In this document: positions 38,342 to 49,939 of the stretch, piece by piece
Layout: the number at the start of each line of letters is the position of its first letter
Position numbering within the stretch: position 1 is the first letter of the stretch
Assembly: GCF_000150275.1 (NCBI RefSeq)
Contig: NW_002060952.1
Span: 1,106,452-1,170,451 of the forward strand
Direction of reading: 5' to 3'
Source of the DNA: Trichoplax adhaerens
Taxonomy: Eukaryota; Placozoa; Uniplacotomia; Trichoplacea; Trichoplacidae
Length of the DNA: 64,000 nt
Notes under the pieces: model-generated
Seen by the model: only the letters and a program-made list of their open reading frames with translations
The model's database searches: none
Told to the model about the DNA's origin: nothing
Program-made: the position numbers and the translations under genes

Positions 38342-38580
38342 AAGGACTACTGTACTGTACACACTGTACGATCTTTTTTAGTAATCTACAGTACAGTGTA
38401 CAGTACAGTATATACTGTACTGTACTGTACTGTACAGTACACTTGTATCTAATTGTACTGTATCTACTGTACTGTACTCAGTGCGGACTAAGGACTACTT
38501 AAAAAAGACTGAGTCCATGATGGTCTTCTTTTAGTAGTCTACAGTACAGTACAGTACAGTGTACTGTGATCTTCATGGTC

Positions 38581-40374
38581 TGGTCTGATCTAGTCCGGAC
38601 CGGACCTTTATTTACAGAATAAAAATGTCTGTATCGGATCCATGCTATCGACAGTGGTGGGCGGATGGACATTGGACACTGTTGAATACTCATGCTAGAC
38701 GCTCAAGTAGAGTGCTCAAGTACTCGCTCAACTACATAATACGGTACTGGGTGGTGCCTAAGTTTGGTCAGTTTACCCCTGCATAGTCAATGAAAATCTG
38801 CAACGCTTTGGGCTTGCGAAACTATCAAACGGAACTGTATAAAATTATAGATGAAATAGACTATAGTGACGCAAAATATGCCCTATCATCCTTTAAGGTC
38901 TCTCTTACTTCACTTCACTTATATTTGATCAATTCGCTAGAATTAGCAAAACACTATCTAATCTCACAGTAATTTATAACTAGAGTATTACTCAGCTAGT
39001 TCAGCTGAAGGAATCTTAAAATTGATGCGGCACTACACATCCATACAGTGTCAGCAAAGCCATGGAACCTTGGGCAAACGCGGGTACAGTATAGTTCATT
39101 CATTCTAAATTCAGAATCAGAAATGAATGAAAAATAATGATTACCATTATCATTATTATTCATGAACAGTTCTACTTATCTCTCTGTATAAACAGTGTAC
39201 ATAGAGTTGTTTTATTTATTTCGAATATACTATGCTATAAACTGTATCATGGCAATAATTATAATAATAGACTTTCCATGATGAAGAATTGGATACATAA
39301 TTAATTAATGTATAAATTACTACTTTCGATGCTGATGTCTTATTCAGAGCGGTAGACTCGGTATAGGCATACGATATTGGCAGCTAATAAAGGCGTAAAA
39401 TCCTATGTTCTGATTAAACACTTGGTGAAATTTTTGCCAATGACTGATACTGCCTCGTAGGTAGGTAATATATCGGCAGCCTACCAGCTCGTCGAGTTAC
39501 GAAGGTTAGGAGAGAGCAGAAGGAGGCGACAACGAGCCTTTTATTCGTAGCAACAGTCGCGATTTGCTTGAAGAATATCTTGATACTGATAGCAACTGCG
39601 ATTAAAAATAGAAATAAAAAAGTTGTTGGCTGCAATAATTATATAATTTGCACGAGACTACGCCGGACGCATGGATTTTGAGTTATATCTTTTGCAGGTA
39701 GTAAGCCCTTAGGATAGTCCTGTTTAATTTCATGCTGGTCTTAAAGTAAAGTATTCTATCATCCTCTTGATTCTATAAAATATGATAATGTCTATTCATT
39801 AAACTGTCAAATATCATACATTGGTTATCATTACAATGTCTATGGCCAATGCAGACTAGAATTCCAATAGTAGTCTTCATATATGATTGCTTTTCAATCT
39901 CTTTTTGTTAAGATATGCTTGATAATCGATTTAATCTTGTCAAGATATGATTCTTAATTTTGTTGATCAAAGTTTATTAACTTTCAATATTATAATCATG
40001 CTACCATATTAACGGCCAGCGTAAAATAATTAAACACTTGATATAACTATTAATTTTATTGGTTCATCTGTAATTATAATACCCCATAGATATAATTGGT
40101 CTAATATGTACAGCATTCATTTACTGTATATCCATCACTAAATCAAAACAGTTGTAATCCGAAAAAAATTTAATGTTAAAGATCACTTTTGTTTTAGTAA
40201 TGTAAATCGTTAACATCAGTGTCAGGCTAATATTTCTATTTCAGTGCTAAAAACGATTTTACAAATGGTAATAAGAGAAGCTGTTGAAAGCCTGCTGAGA
40301 ATATACGCAATGTATAAATAGCTATAGCAAGGATGTAGTAGAGGATAAAGGGATATCCCTGTACTATAGAATAA
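38581..40374. other. Intergenic, no gene recognised
   Basis: Between the GTAC array and the first carboxypeptidase gene. An ATG frame at 38790-38972 (starts MKICNALGLRNYQTEL) has coding-like codon use for about 36 codons, then a possible donor (AAG|gtctct), but I recognise no domain. A less AT-rich patch lies at about 39440-39560. Neither is firm enough to call a gene. Confidence 0.4.
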
Positions 40375-41787
40375 TTAGTGCCAATCCTTAGGGTTTTTTC
40401 CATCCAGATAATTTTTCATCATTATGTAAGCCGCATGAGGTTGCGATTCTGGTACCATATGGCCGGCTCCTTTAACAGTCACAAAGTATAAATTCCTATC
40501 ATATTGAGCAGTAAAACCTGCTATTTGTAGTCCATTCTCTTTTCGAATTCGCCACGGCTGATATTCTCCGGATAAGGGCATGTTTAAAAGTTGAATTGCC
40601 CACTGAGCTCCGAGAAAATTACATATCATATCTTCATCACCATTATAAATAAGTACCTTATATTTAGGTAACAACTGCTTATACAACAGGATTGGAGATG
40701 GGTAAATAGAATCATAATTGGTTCTTATTGTTAAATTACACACAGTCCATTGGATAGCTTGCCCAATTGGAGTATGGATTGCCTTCTGTACACGCGCCAG
40801 ATTTAAATAGGCCGCAATTAAACTATTATCCATACACGGTGGTACAGCATAACTAATTTGCTTTCGAGCAAGAGTCAAAATATTGGCATGTTGTCGAATG
40901 TTCATCGAGCTTGAATTTTGACAGTCGCGAGAGACATCGTACATATTCAGGCCTTGTGTAAAAATGATATTGTAAGCTCGTTTTGTATATTTCAAGCAAT
41001 CGCTTTGATGTGACTGAAAGAAATGGCATTGATTATCCGCTATTTGACCATTCTGACAGCAGGTTCGTTGTAATTGCAACCATAGAGTATGATCCAATAG
41101 TCCATGATAACGTGCATAGTACAAAATGGAATTGAAGTTCGAATTCATATCATGGAGACCATTGCCAATAACTAAACCTTTCAAATTGATTGACAAATCA
41201 TTCTTCAAGCGTAAAGCTAATGTTGGCAAATAAACTCCTGCGTAGCTTTCACCTGCAATGTAGAAAGGATGCCGACGATAACTAGGAAATTTATTAAAAA
41301 ATGACTTGATAGCTGCATAATTTTCGTTGGCTACTACGTTATCATTCAATGATTCTGAAATATTATCATTTCGACTATATGAGAAGCCAACACCTACCGG
41401 CGATTCTAGGTAAATAATGTTAGCGAAATGATTCCATGATTTTTGACGTAGACCCAGCGAAAGATCAGGTTTAACGAAAAATGGGCCATGCTCAGCGAAT
41501 AATCCATCTAGCGAACTACAGCCTGGACCACCATTCAGCCATAGTAATAATGGATCGGTAGCCGGATTATTAGCCGATTCAAAAAACCAATAATGCAACC
41601 GATGATTTGGCAGACCATTTAAGTAACCTGAGTAGTGCTTGAAATTGAGCGTCGCGGTAAGGCCAGGTAATTCAGTAACCTCGTCAGGATGTGGCTTCAA
41701 TGTGCTTAAAGAAATTGTATTAACTGATACCACATTAAAAATAGAATACAAGATAAAATAGTTAATAATGTCTCTTTTAGCTATCAT
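40375..41787 (-). CDS. Serine carboxypeptidase, cathepsin A-like (S10), copy 1
   Basis: Secreted or lysosomal exopeptidase that removes C-terminal residues from peptides; family S10, alpha/beta hydrolase fold. A single uninterrupted frame encodes 470 residues from ATG at 41787. Longer in-frame sequence upstream has no ATG. A hydrophobic signal peptide spans about residues 8-22. Substrate-binding [14 protein letters not shown] is at about 83-96, the Ser181 nucleophile is in [10 protein letters not shown], the acid is probably Asp386 ([10 protein letters not shown]), and His443 is in GAGHMVPE. All family signatures are intact, and the length matches cathepsin A (PPCA). Several sequons (NIS, NSS, NLT) suggest glycosylation. 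It is the first of three tandem, same-strand, intronless paralogs. Confidence 0.95.
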   Translation of the reverse strand: MIAKRDIINYFILYSIFNVVSVNTISLSTLKPHPDEVTELPGLTATLNFKHYSGYLNGLPNHRLHYWFFESANNPATDPLLLWLNGGPGCSSLDGLFAEHGPFFVKPDLSLGLRQKSWNHFANIIYLESPVGVGFSYSRNDNISESLNDNVVANENYAAIKSFFNKFPSYRRHPFYIAGESYAGVYLPTLALRLKNDLSINLKGLVIGNGLHDMNSNFNSILYYARYHGLLDHTLWLQLQRTCCQNGQIADNQCHFFQSHQSDCLKYTKRAYNIIFTQGLNMYDVSRDCQNSSSMNIRQHANILTLARKQISYAVPPCMDNSLIAAYLNLARVQKAIHTPIGQAIQWTVCNLTIRTNYDSIYPSPILLYKQLLPKYKVLIYNGDEDMICNFLGAQWAIQLLNMPLSGEYQPWRIRKENGLQIAGFTAQYDRNLYFVTVKGAGHMVPESQPHAAYIMMKNYLDGKNPKDWH

Positions 41788-44700
41788 CTTACTAGTATTT
41801 CTTATAAATTGCAGATGTGATAGTATACACAATTTTATTAAGAATTACGGTAAACCAAGTAACTTTCTGATTACTCTTGATAGAGATAGCACATACGTTG
41901 TCGTTGATCTAAGATTAAATTATTTAGCCTTTTTTTGAAGTTATTAGTGAATTAGTACGGACTATCTCATCGGAATATTATACATTAAAAAAATTTCATA
42001 TAAATTGATTTAATTTAAGAAGTTATCGAACAAGTGAGAGAATTAATTGCCTGAGTAATAGCAAATTTCCTTTCCTTTAATATCTGATAATTTATGCTGT
42101 AGCAGACAAAAAATGAAGCTTAATTGACTTGATGGCGTTGTATCTACTTGGCTTATTTGCATTACTTAGTAACCAACAAAAAGAATATTTAATAAATGTA
42201 CAGCGGTAAAACCCTATTAGTATAGCGGACATTATTCTCTTTAGTAGTAATATAAAAATAGTATTATTGATAGTGATCCGGTCATTATCTATTTTTTGAT
42301 TTATTATTATTGTATCTCCTATTATCTTACGTAACGTATTGATCTTGTAGAATTTTTAAGATGACAATTTGCTATTTTGGAATCTTTCGATATTTTAAAC
42401 TCTTTAATATCTGCTTGTGTATGGCGACTAGAAGTCCCAGATGACAGATCTGTCGATGCAATACTTCCCTCAGCTGCATCATGATTGAGAGATTAAATTA
42501 ATACAGGCAATACAAATAGTAAATGCTATTTATTCTTATTCTTTCTCCATTCAACACCAATTGAAAAGTCGTCTTAAATAATAGCACTTCTGGATTTTAA
42601 CCCGTTTTGCCTCTATTGGGATTCATTAAGATATTTTAATTAAAAGCATTAGCAATGACACTTTTAATCAAAACGATAAATGAGAAATATTAAGTAATGT
42701 ATATTAGCTTTTCAGTACTTGAAATCAATATCATGTGATATCAATACGTCCAAATCCTACGATTGCCTTTTTGTAAGTTATTCATGTATGCGATTTTAGT
42801 GACTGATTTTTCCAATTGAGGGATGTGGATATTTGCACATGTTCTCAAGAAGCTGCAACATTGAATATTGTGGAGACGTTTATAGTTTTTTATAATGACT
42901 TATCGTATTAATTTTAAAAAATAAATATTGCAAATATATTAATTATAGGGATTGCAGACTATACAGATCCTTAAAATTATCAATGATGTTTTCTTATTAT
43001 AGTGAATGGAATTTTCTCGTTATGAAAGTTGTTATTAAAACTCGAAATGTAGATGCTAGATTCTCGAGGTTGTATACTGTATTATATTTACAAGAGTGAA
43101 TTTTCGCATGCTAATAAAATCTCCAAATAGGATAACTATGAGAGTGGAGTGATTCTATATTACCATCTTGAATGTGATCGACCTGTAATATTGGTCGATT
43201 CATCAATTATGCAAATAATAGACTCATAAATCTAATTCCTAACTGTCAACATCATGAATATTGCATCTATTATTAGAAATAGTAATAACGATCAGGATCC
43301 AGCCGACAATGCTGAATAAAACCTGTCAATATTTGATTTGACAATTATTCTTTTTTAAGATCAATTTAAAATGAGTCATTTTATAGATCAGTAAATAAGT
43401 GTGTCATTTTAGTACTAATTGGATGTGGCTAGATTGGGGCAATTTATATATTTGTTTAAGAGTATTTCATCTATTTTCATGTTAATATCACGAAATTCTC
43501 AACTTCTGATCACTAGTTCTGATCTGTTCCAATATTTAGTAATGGTTTTAGTCGCTTAGATCTTATTTAATTAATAGAACAGTTAATATAATTGCTTTCA
43601 TTGGATTTGTTGCCATATCTGTTGCTGTCACGCTCGCAATAAAATTCCTTTTGCTATATAATAGTGTGCGAATGAAGGGCTGAAATATAATATAATGACA
43701 TCACAGGTTTTTTATTTCTTTTATGTGGATATTCCAGAAAGAATGATTTTTATTCTTTATTAGGTAAATAACATCGAGACAACGGCGGATCAATATCTAT
43801 AGTTGACTTTGCAGAACAATTATAAATTGTTTAAGGCACGATTAACCACGGTTTATTTTTAAGTGGCATACAGTACTATAATACGTAAGTAAAAATAGGA
43901 TTGCTTATACGGCGCCAAGTCAGATGTAAATAGTCTTCGAGTTGCTTTACTTACAAACTGATAGCGGCTACCTAACATATTTAACCTTTTTAAGAATTAA
44001 GTTAATTATTTCTAGATAACGTCTTACGATACGTACTGGTACACGAAATTAAATTGCTGAGATTAATAATCAATGGGAATTCTGATTATGATGTCCACAA
44101 ATTATAAATCGAAGATCGATTTGAAGTATTTTCAATACCCGATGTAAAGAATCGTTCAAATCATTTGAAGACTTAAAATAATTTTTTTGCAAGTATCCTC
44201 AGATAACTTGTTAAGGTTATGTTGTTCTTAGAAGATTTATCACTAGCTTACACTTTTAGTAATCATACTCTCATTTTGTGCTATCTTTTGTCTGAGTATA
44301 GAAATAAATGTAAGCTTTCTTTGAAAACCTGCTATACATTAGTTTAGTTTTATCATAAGAAATTTCTAGTTCAGTGTTCTTAAATTGAAACAGATAATGT
44401 AGGATATTATACTCAAATCTAGTTTAGAGAGATTAAAGATCTGCCATAAAATTAACGAGGCCACAGCCTTCTAGGAACAAACACTGCAATACATATAATT
44501 CAGAGTATAAAATTTTGCTCATTTAATAATTATGAAGCCCATTATATTATATCTATAAACTAATTCGGTGATTAACGTCCACTATCCACAATCAGTAATT
44601 AGATTCTAAAGAGAATTTGTAAATGTTGCTATTAGCTGCAATCATCAGTTGATAATAGCCAAACCTAGGGTGGCAAGATCTGTAAGATAAAGTTCATTAT

Positions 44701-47700
44701 TGTCTATTATCTTATAGTCGCTGGAATATAACAATGACGAGTTAAAGATTAGTGCCACCTTTCATTTTAGTGTTAATCAATACTGGCCTTATATACGACT
44801 TATATATTACACTCAGTAATTATATTAGGTTATAAAATTTAGAATTTGTCTTTGCAGTAAATATAAAAATATTTGTAATTCGTAATGAGATCTTTTACAA
44901 TGCTAGTAAGGTGATCAAAATTCATGCCAATAATTTAATATGATTGAAGACAACTTTCAAGGAAGTTATCAAAATTTTCATAAAAGTGAGGAAAAATTGA
45001 GTTAGCTATGTTGCTTTACTTGCATTCATGAACGATAAAAATATGACTGGTAGTTTTATAACTATGGTGCTGTGATAATAGAAATGAAATTTTCCATTTT
45101 AAAAATTTAATGGATTATAAAGTTAGTGATTGCATGTATGCAAACATGGAGAATTTCGTGTAATGTCTCTTAAATGAAATTAATAATGACGGAGAAATAG
45201 AATGTAAGATTGAAAAGGTAATGTGTAAGGTTTATCCATATTAATTTAACTTTTCATGTTGCATGGTGGCAGCTTAATGGAATGGTCTAATCCACAAAGT
45301 GTGATACTTAGTTTTAAAATCCAAACGGAAGAGTGCATTATAAGGATCGCAAAATAACCGGTCTTAAGGGTTAAAGAAAATTGATCACTAATAGCTTATG
45401 ATATCTGTGATGCGTTGTCTATAATATGCTATTAACGATACTTGTACCATGTAATCAAAAATTTTTTACATCAATCGATTCAAATTTCATTACAAAATTG
45501 GTTATTTTAATTCAGTTAAAACATGATATAACGTGAAACTGGTATTGTAGAATAACATAAAATTTCCACCTTTATTATTTGATGATTGATTAATTATTCA
45601 AAGATTCCAGTCCATGAAACTAATTATAGAATAAGAATTAATATAATTGTTATAGATCAGAAATTAAATAATGTTCTGTATCATGTCGAAGTAAAATTGT
45701 TGTTAGATGTTACGAAAATGCAGCGGATAACATATATCACCTGCTATGAAAAAGTCTCACAACTTCAGTATTAATTAATATTAATGTAAGACAATATCTA
45801 TCAGTAGTAGCGGAGCTTAACTAATAGCTGTCTTTCGTTTTAACTGAGAAAAACAGCTTGATTAATACTTTCACGTATAAGAGGTATATTTATAGTGTCT
45901 TTTTGAGTAATTCAAGTCAAAATAAATTTGATGGTGATATATTAGAACGGCATTTCTAGTTTATTTCTTCTTTGTTTAATTTACAAAAATATCTTTACAA
46001 GTAAAAGCAGTGTCAAATTATAATCCCGAGTTATGATATCGTCTAGTCACCTCCATAAATAAGCACTGCCCAATTAATCTTCCAAAGCCTTCATAATATC
46101 GTAATTTTATATCCAAATATTAGGAATTTACAATAAAAATTTTGAAAACAAAATCAGACGGAAATAAAGTCCACTTGTAAATAAACCTACGTTATTGTTA
46201 TGCGAGGCTCATCCTCCCGATACGCACTAAAATTCAGGCAGATCCGTATTTACAGCATAGTATCATCAGAAGGATAACTTAAGAAAGCACTAATGAATTG
46301 GAGCGGTGTCAATAAATTCTAACGACAATATTATTGCTTTTTGAATTACGGAATCCAAAATACAATTATCGTTAATAAATTAATGTAGTCAATTATTTGT
46401 CATTATCTATGAAGAATAGTGAGTTAAAAAGTAGCTGCGGCTCTTTCTATGGCTAGTTTTCATTTAAATCTCAAATTTAATAAATGCCAGATGTACTAGA
46501 TGTGATATAGTAATCTTAAAATATAAATATTAGAAAGAATTCATATACAATAGATTTTAAAATAAGAAATTTTAACTGTGATTGTGTTATCTAGTCACAG
46601 ATGTTGACAATTCCCGACTATTTATAATTTTACAGACACTAATCACCGATGTTGACAATTCTAGACTATTTATAATAATACAGACATTAATCTTTAATCT
46701 GTCAATATGGGATTAGCCGTAATAGATAAATATCAGAATAAATTTAAGATCAAACGATATACTAATGCTGATATAATTACTGAATTTATGAAAGAGCTGC
46801 AATAAATTTAGAGATTAACTCTTTTTAATTATAAAACTATTCTATCATATCGTTTAGATAATAACGTCTTTATCATAGCGGGAGTATTTTGGACGATTTC
46901 TTATAACAATTAATCGACTCCATCAAATAGACTGAAATCACGTATACACTTATAGTATTGAAGAAATTTTTAGGCTATGCCACTTCCGTATCTGCATACG
47001 TTGGCTTTCCATTCGCCTTCAATAACGTATTATTAGGCATTTCTTACAATTAGCAATTTCGTAGAGAAAGAAATCTGCTTCGATAAAGAAAGCAATCTCA
47101 GAATATACTAAATTATTTTATAGTAAGCGAATGAGTACCATACGATATTCACTCATAAGTTAATCAATTTCTCAACATTTCCGGGACTAAATAAATTAAT
47201 TTACAGGATTAAAGTAACTTTATTTATAGAATCGAATATCTGAACCTAGCAATGCCATATAACGAGTACTCAGCATGCCACCTTAGGTAGAATACGGTGC
47301 TCGAAGATTATTCTAAATGGACTTGCAATACAGGAAATGGAAGGTTTATTGATATAGACGTATCATCAATCTTATATCTATACGATAATGCATTACTAGC
47401 TAGAATTGAGCTACAGCAAGTAAATTGTATTGTTACTTAGTGATTGCAAGAGTATACGAACAATATGCTGTTAAATTATCACAAAATTAACGTAAAAGTA
47501 GTAATCAACTGTTATCATTATATATGCCAGATGTACAGTTAATATCTTGCTTCTATCACAGAGTGTCTATTAACCATAAAAATAAACCTTCAGCATACTT
47601 AGCAAGTAAAGGCTTGCGAATAAATGTTGGGTAATTTTTTCCTGCAAACTATTAGTTACCGCTTACTAAAGCCACAGTTTTTCTTTCACTTCGGAGTGCA

Positions 47701-48442
47701 ATGCAATGCAAAAAGATTTAAAAACTAAAGATGTCCGAAATGTCTTAGATATATATTTAAAATAGTTTATTAAAGTACTACAGAACATGTAAGAATTTAA
47801 TAAGAAAAAAATATTTAATGATATTTAGGATCTTTCAGTTACCATTAATTTCCTAAATTACCTTGTTTGATAAGTTTAAATATTACTAACTAATCCTTGC
47901 ATATCATAATCGAATTAGTTTAAACGCGATCTGGAGAAGTACACTGTGGTATTTTATGCGATAAGAATAATTTGGAGGATACAAAAAATGCTGCTATTTA
48001 CTACCACATTAAATGTCTTGCTTGTTTTACCTAGATGCTTAATATTTATACTAATTACGGCAAACACAAGCAATTTCGCAAATTGCCGTATATTACTTCA
48101 AATATTCTTTACAAGAAATATCTGAACTATTGCTTTATGTTTCAACTCGTACTTGAGGAGTATCATAAAGGAAACAGATTATTATAGTCTAATAATCGTT
48201 TCATAAATTTTTATCCATGTAATCCAATTCATCTCTGCCAAACGTGTATGGTAATATAGAGTAAATAATATTACATCAATGATGCAGATTTTCCATCACT
48301 GCAGCAGGCATATGAATATTTTAAGCGAAACCTTTTGGGTAAGAGCAATTATTGAACGCCGCAAACTAAAAGTATTATATGAGAAAGTTTTCATAAAGCA
48401 AACTGCGCCATTTTAGAATATTGCGACATTAATACGGTAATT
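41788..48442. other. Intergenic between carboxypeptidases 1 and 2
   Basis: About 6.6 kb of AT-rich DNA with no recognisable gene. I found no extra carboxypeptidase remnants by eye. It contains the 48-bp duplication at 46596-46691. The frame at 45586-45774 is near chance length and unrecognised. Confidence 0.45.
46596..46691. repeat. 48-bp direct tandem duplication
   Basis: Two adjacent copies (46596-46643 and 46644-46691) share gatgttgacaatt, gactatttataat and acagaca.taat. They differ at only a few positions, so the duplication is fairly recent. Confidence 0.85.
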
Positions 48443-49939
48443 TTAAGATATTATCTCAATCAATAGTGTTATTGCAATAAAAACGACGGCTACTATGAAA
48501 CCAGCTGTAGAACTAGATACAACCATGGAAGTAGCCGGCTTAGCTTCCAACCAAGTTTGAAGCATGATAAATGCTTCCTGTGGTTTATCTTCAGGCACTA
48601 AGTGACCAGCACCCTTGATGGTGACAAAATGAAGGTTAGGATACGTAATTTTATAACCGGCTATTTGCTGTCCGTTTTTATTAGTGACATGCCATGGTGT
48701 ATAAGCCGAAATTGGTTGCAAACCTAATTCTTTCATCACCCATTCACCACCTAAGTAATTGCATGTACCATCAGAATCTCCAAAAAATATTAACATACGA
48801 TACTTTTCAAGTAGTAATGGAAATAATTTATAGGACGAAAAGGTTTGTACTTTATAGGTTCGTTGAACAAATGTACGGCACAAGGACCAATTCAATGACT
48901 GACTATGAATATTTAATGCTCGGCGAACTTGAGGTAAGCGTAAATACTTCTCATCTTTAGTATCATCGTAGCATGGTGGCGTAGCGAAACTTTTATAAGC
49001 CAGCTCCATCAATAATGTTTGACTAGTGCTAACATTGATGCTATTTTGTGAGTATTTGTAACTTTTGTACACACAATCTTGATACAGATCATAGCGATTT
49101 AATCCACCAAAGAAAACTAAGTTAAAAAGTTTTTGGTAGAGTGTTTTACATGTTGTATTAGTACTTTCATAGAACTTGCATATGTCTCCAACACAACAGG
49201 CTTTAATCAAATTTTGATACAATTGGGTACTAAAATATCCATGATAGTATGCAAAGTACACTAAAGAATTAAAATTCATTGCATAATCAAGGATACCATT
49301 ACCAATAGCAATTCCTTTCAATTTTATCGATGGATCTTTCATTAATTGAACTGCTAAAGTGCTAAGGTAGACTGAAGCAAAACTCTCACCAGTGATATAA
49401 AAATCATTTTTTTTAAAAGTTGGAAATCTTCGAAAAAATTCTTGAAGAGCGACAAGATTTGTTTCGGCTGTAGCAGAATCGTTGAGTCGATATCGTGTAT
49501 ATTTATTATAGGAGAAACCAACACCTGCTGGCGATTCAATATAGAGCATGTTAGCCAAACGATTCCAAGTATATTCGCGTAAATGAACTTGTAGATTATC
49601 TGATACATGGAAAGGCCCGTGTTCAGCTATTAGTCCATGTAATGAACTACAACCAGGACCACCATTTAGCCACAAGGCAAGAGGATCACTGGTGGGATTC
49701 TTTGTTGATTCAAAGAACCAATAATGCAACATGTCGCCATCGACTGAGTTCAAATAACCAGAAAAATGGCGAAATGTTATGTTCCCGTGTAGATTGGGCA
49801 CGCTAAGAACTTCATCGGCTAAAGCTTCTTTAGTATAGACAATGTTACTGCATTGTACAGCAGGAATGGAATGAGTTATCAACAAGCTAAAGGCAATAGA
49901 CAGCCATACTAGTTTAAAATTGAATGGGTGATCGGCCAT
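48443..49939 (-). CDS. Serine carboxypeptidase, cathepsin A-like (S10), copy 2, with C-terminal hydrophobic tail
   Basis: Intronless paralog of 498 residues from ATG at 49939. Signal peptide at about residues 9-29. [14 protein letters not shown] is at about 90-103. The nucleophile is Ser186 in GESFASVYLS, which departs from the family consensus GESYAG: Tyr to Phe next to the Ser, and Gly to Ser. The acid is probably Asp390 (FFGDSDGTCN), and His446 is in GAGHLVPE, so the triad is complete. After the catalytic domain there is an extra tail of about 30 residues: a Ser-rich stretch (SMVVSSSTAG), then a hydrophobic segment at about 480-496 (FIVAVVFIAITLLIEI), ending the protein. This fits a C-terminal membrane anchor or a GPI-attachment signal, and neither neighbour has it. 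The enzyme may therefore work tethered to a membrane. Confidence 0.94.
   Translation of the reverse strand: MADHPFNFKLVWLSIAFSLLITHSIPAVQCSNIVYTKEALADEVLSVPNLHGNITFRHFSGYLNSVDGDMLHYWFFESTKNPTSDPLALWLNGGPGCSSLHGLIAEHGPFHVSDNLQVHLREYTWNRLANMLYIESPAGVGFSYNKYTRYRLNDSATAETNLVALQEFFRRFPTFKKNDFYITGESFASVYLSTLAVQLMKDPSIKLKGIAIGNGILDYAMNFNSLVYFAYYHGYFSTQLYQNLIKACCVGDICKFYESTNTTCKTLYQKLFNLVFFGGLNRYDLYQDCVYKSYKYSQNSINVSTSQTLLMELAYKSFATPPCYDDTKDEKYLRLPQVRRALNIHSQSLNWSLCRTFVQRTYKVQTFSSYKLFPLLLEKYRMLIFFGDSDGTCNYLGGEWVMKELGLQPISAYTPWHVTNKNGQQIAGYKITYPNLHFVTIKGAGHLVPEDKPQEAFIMLQTWLEAKPATSMVVSSSTAGFIVAVVFIAITLLIEIIS

Larger units (their letters stand above)
37601..38580. repeat. GTAC-rich palindromic array, right copy, with gap
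   Basis: Same pentamer alternation (GTACA/GTACT) and TACTGTACAGTA palindromes as at 1-300, including the shared word gtacggtacggac (here near 37640, there near 142). It is interrupted by the N gap and by unique spacers such as ctggaccaggtcagact. The block agtagtctacagt or a variant recurs near 37679, 38388 and 38533. Open frames across it are artefacts. Confidence 0.88.

Noticed and set aside
48694-48960. Plus-strand frame inside carboxypeptidase copy 2
   Set aside because: Antisense shadow of a well-supported gene with an intact catalytic triad.
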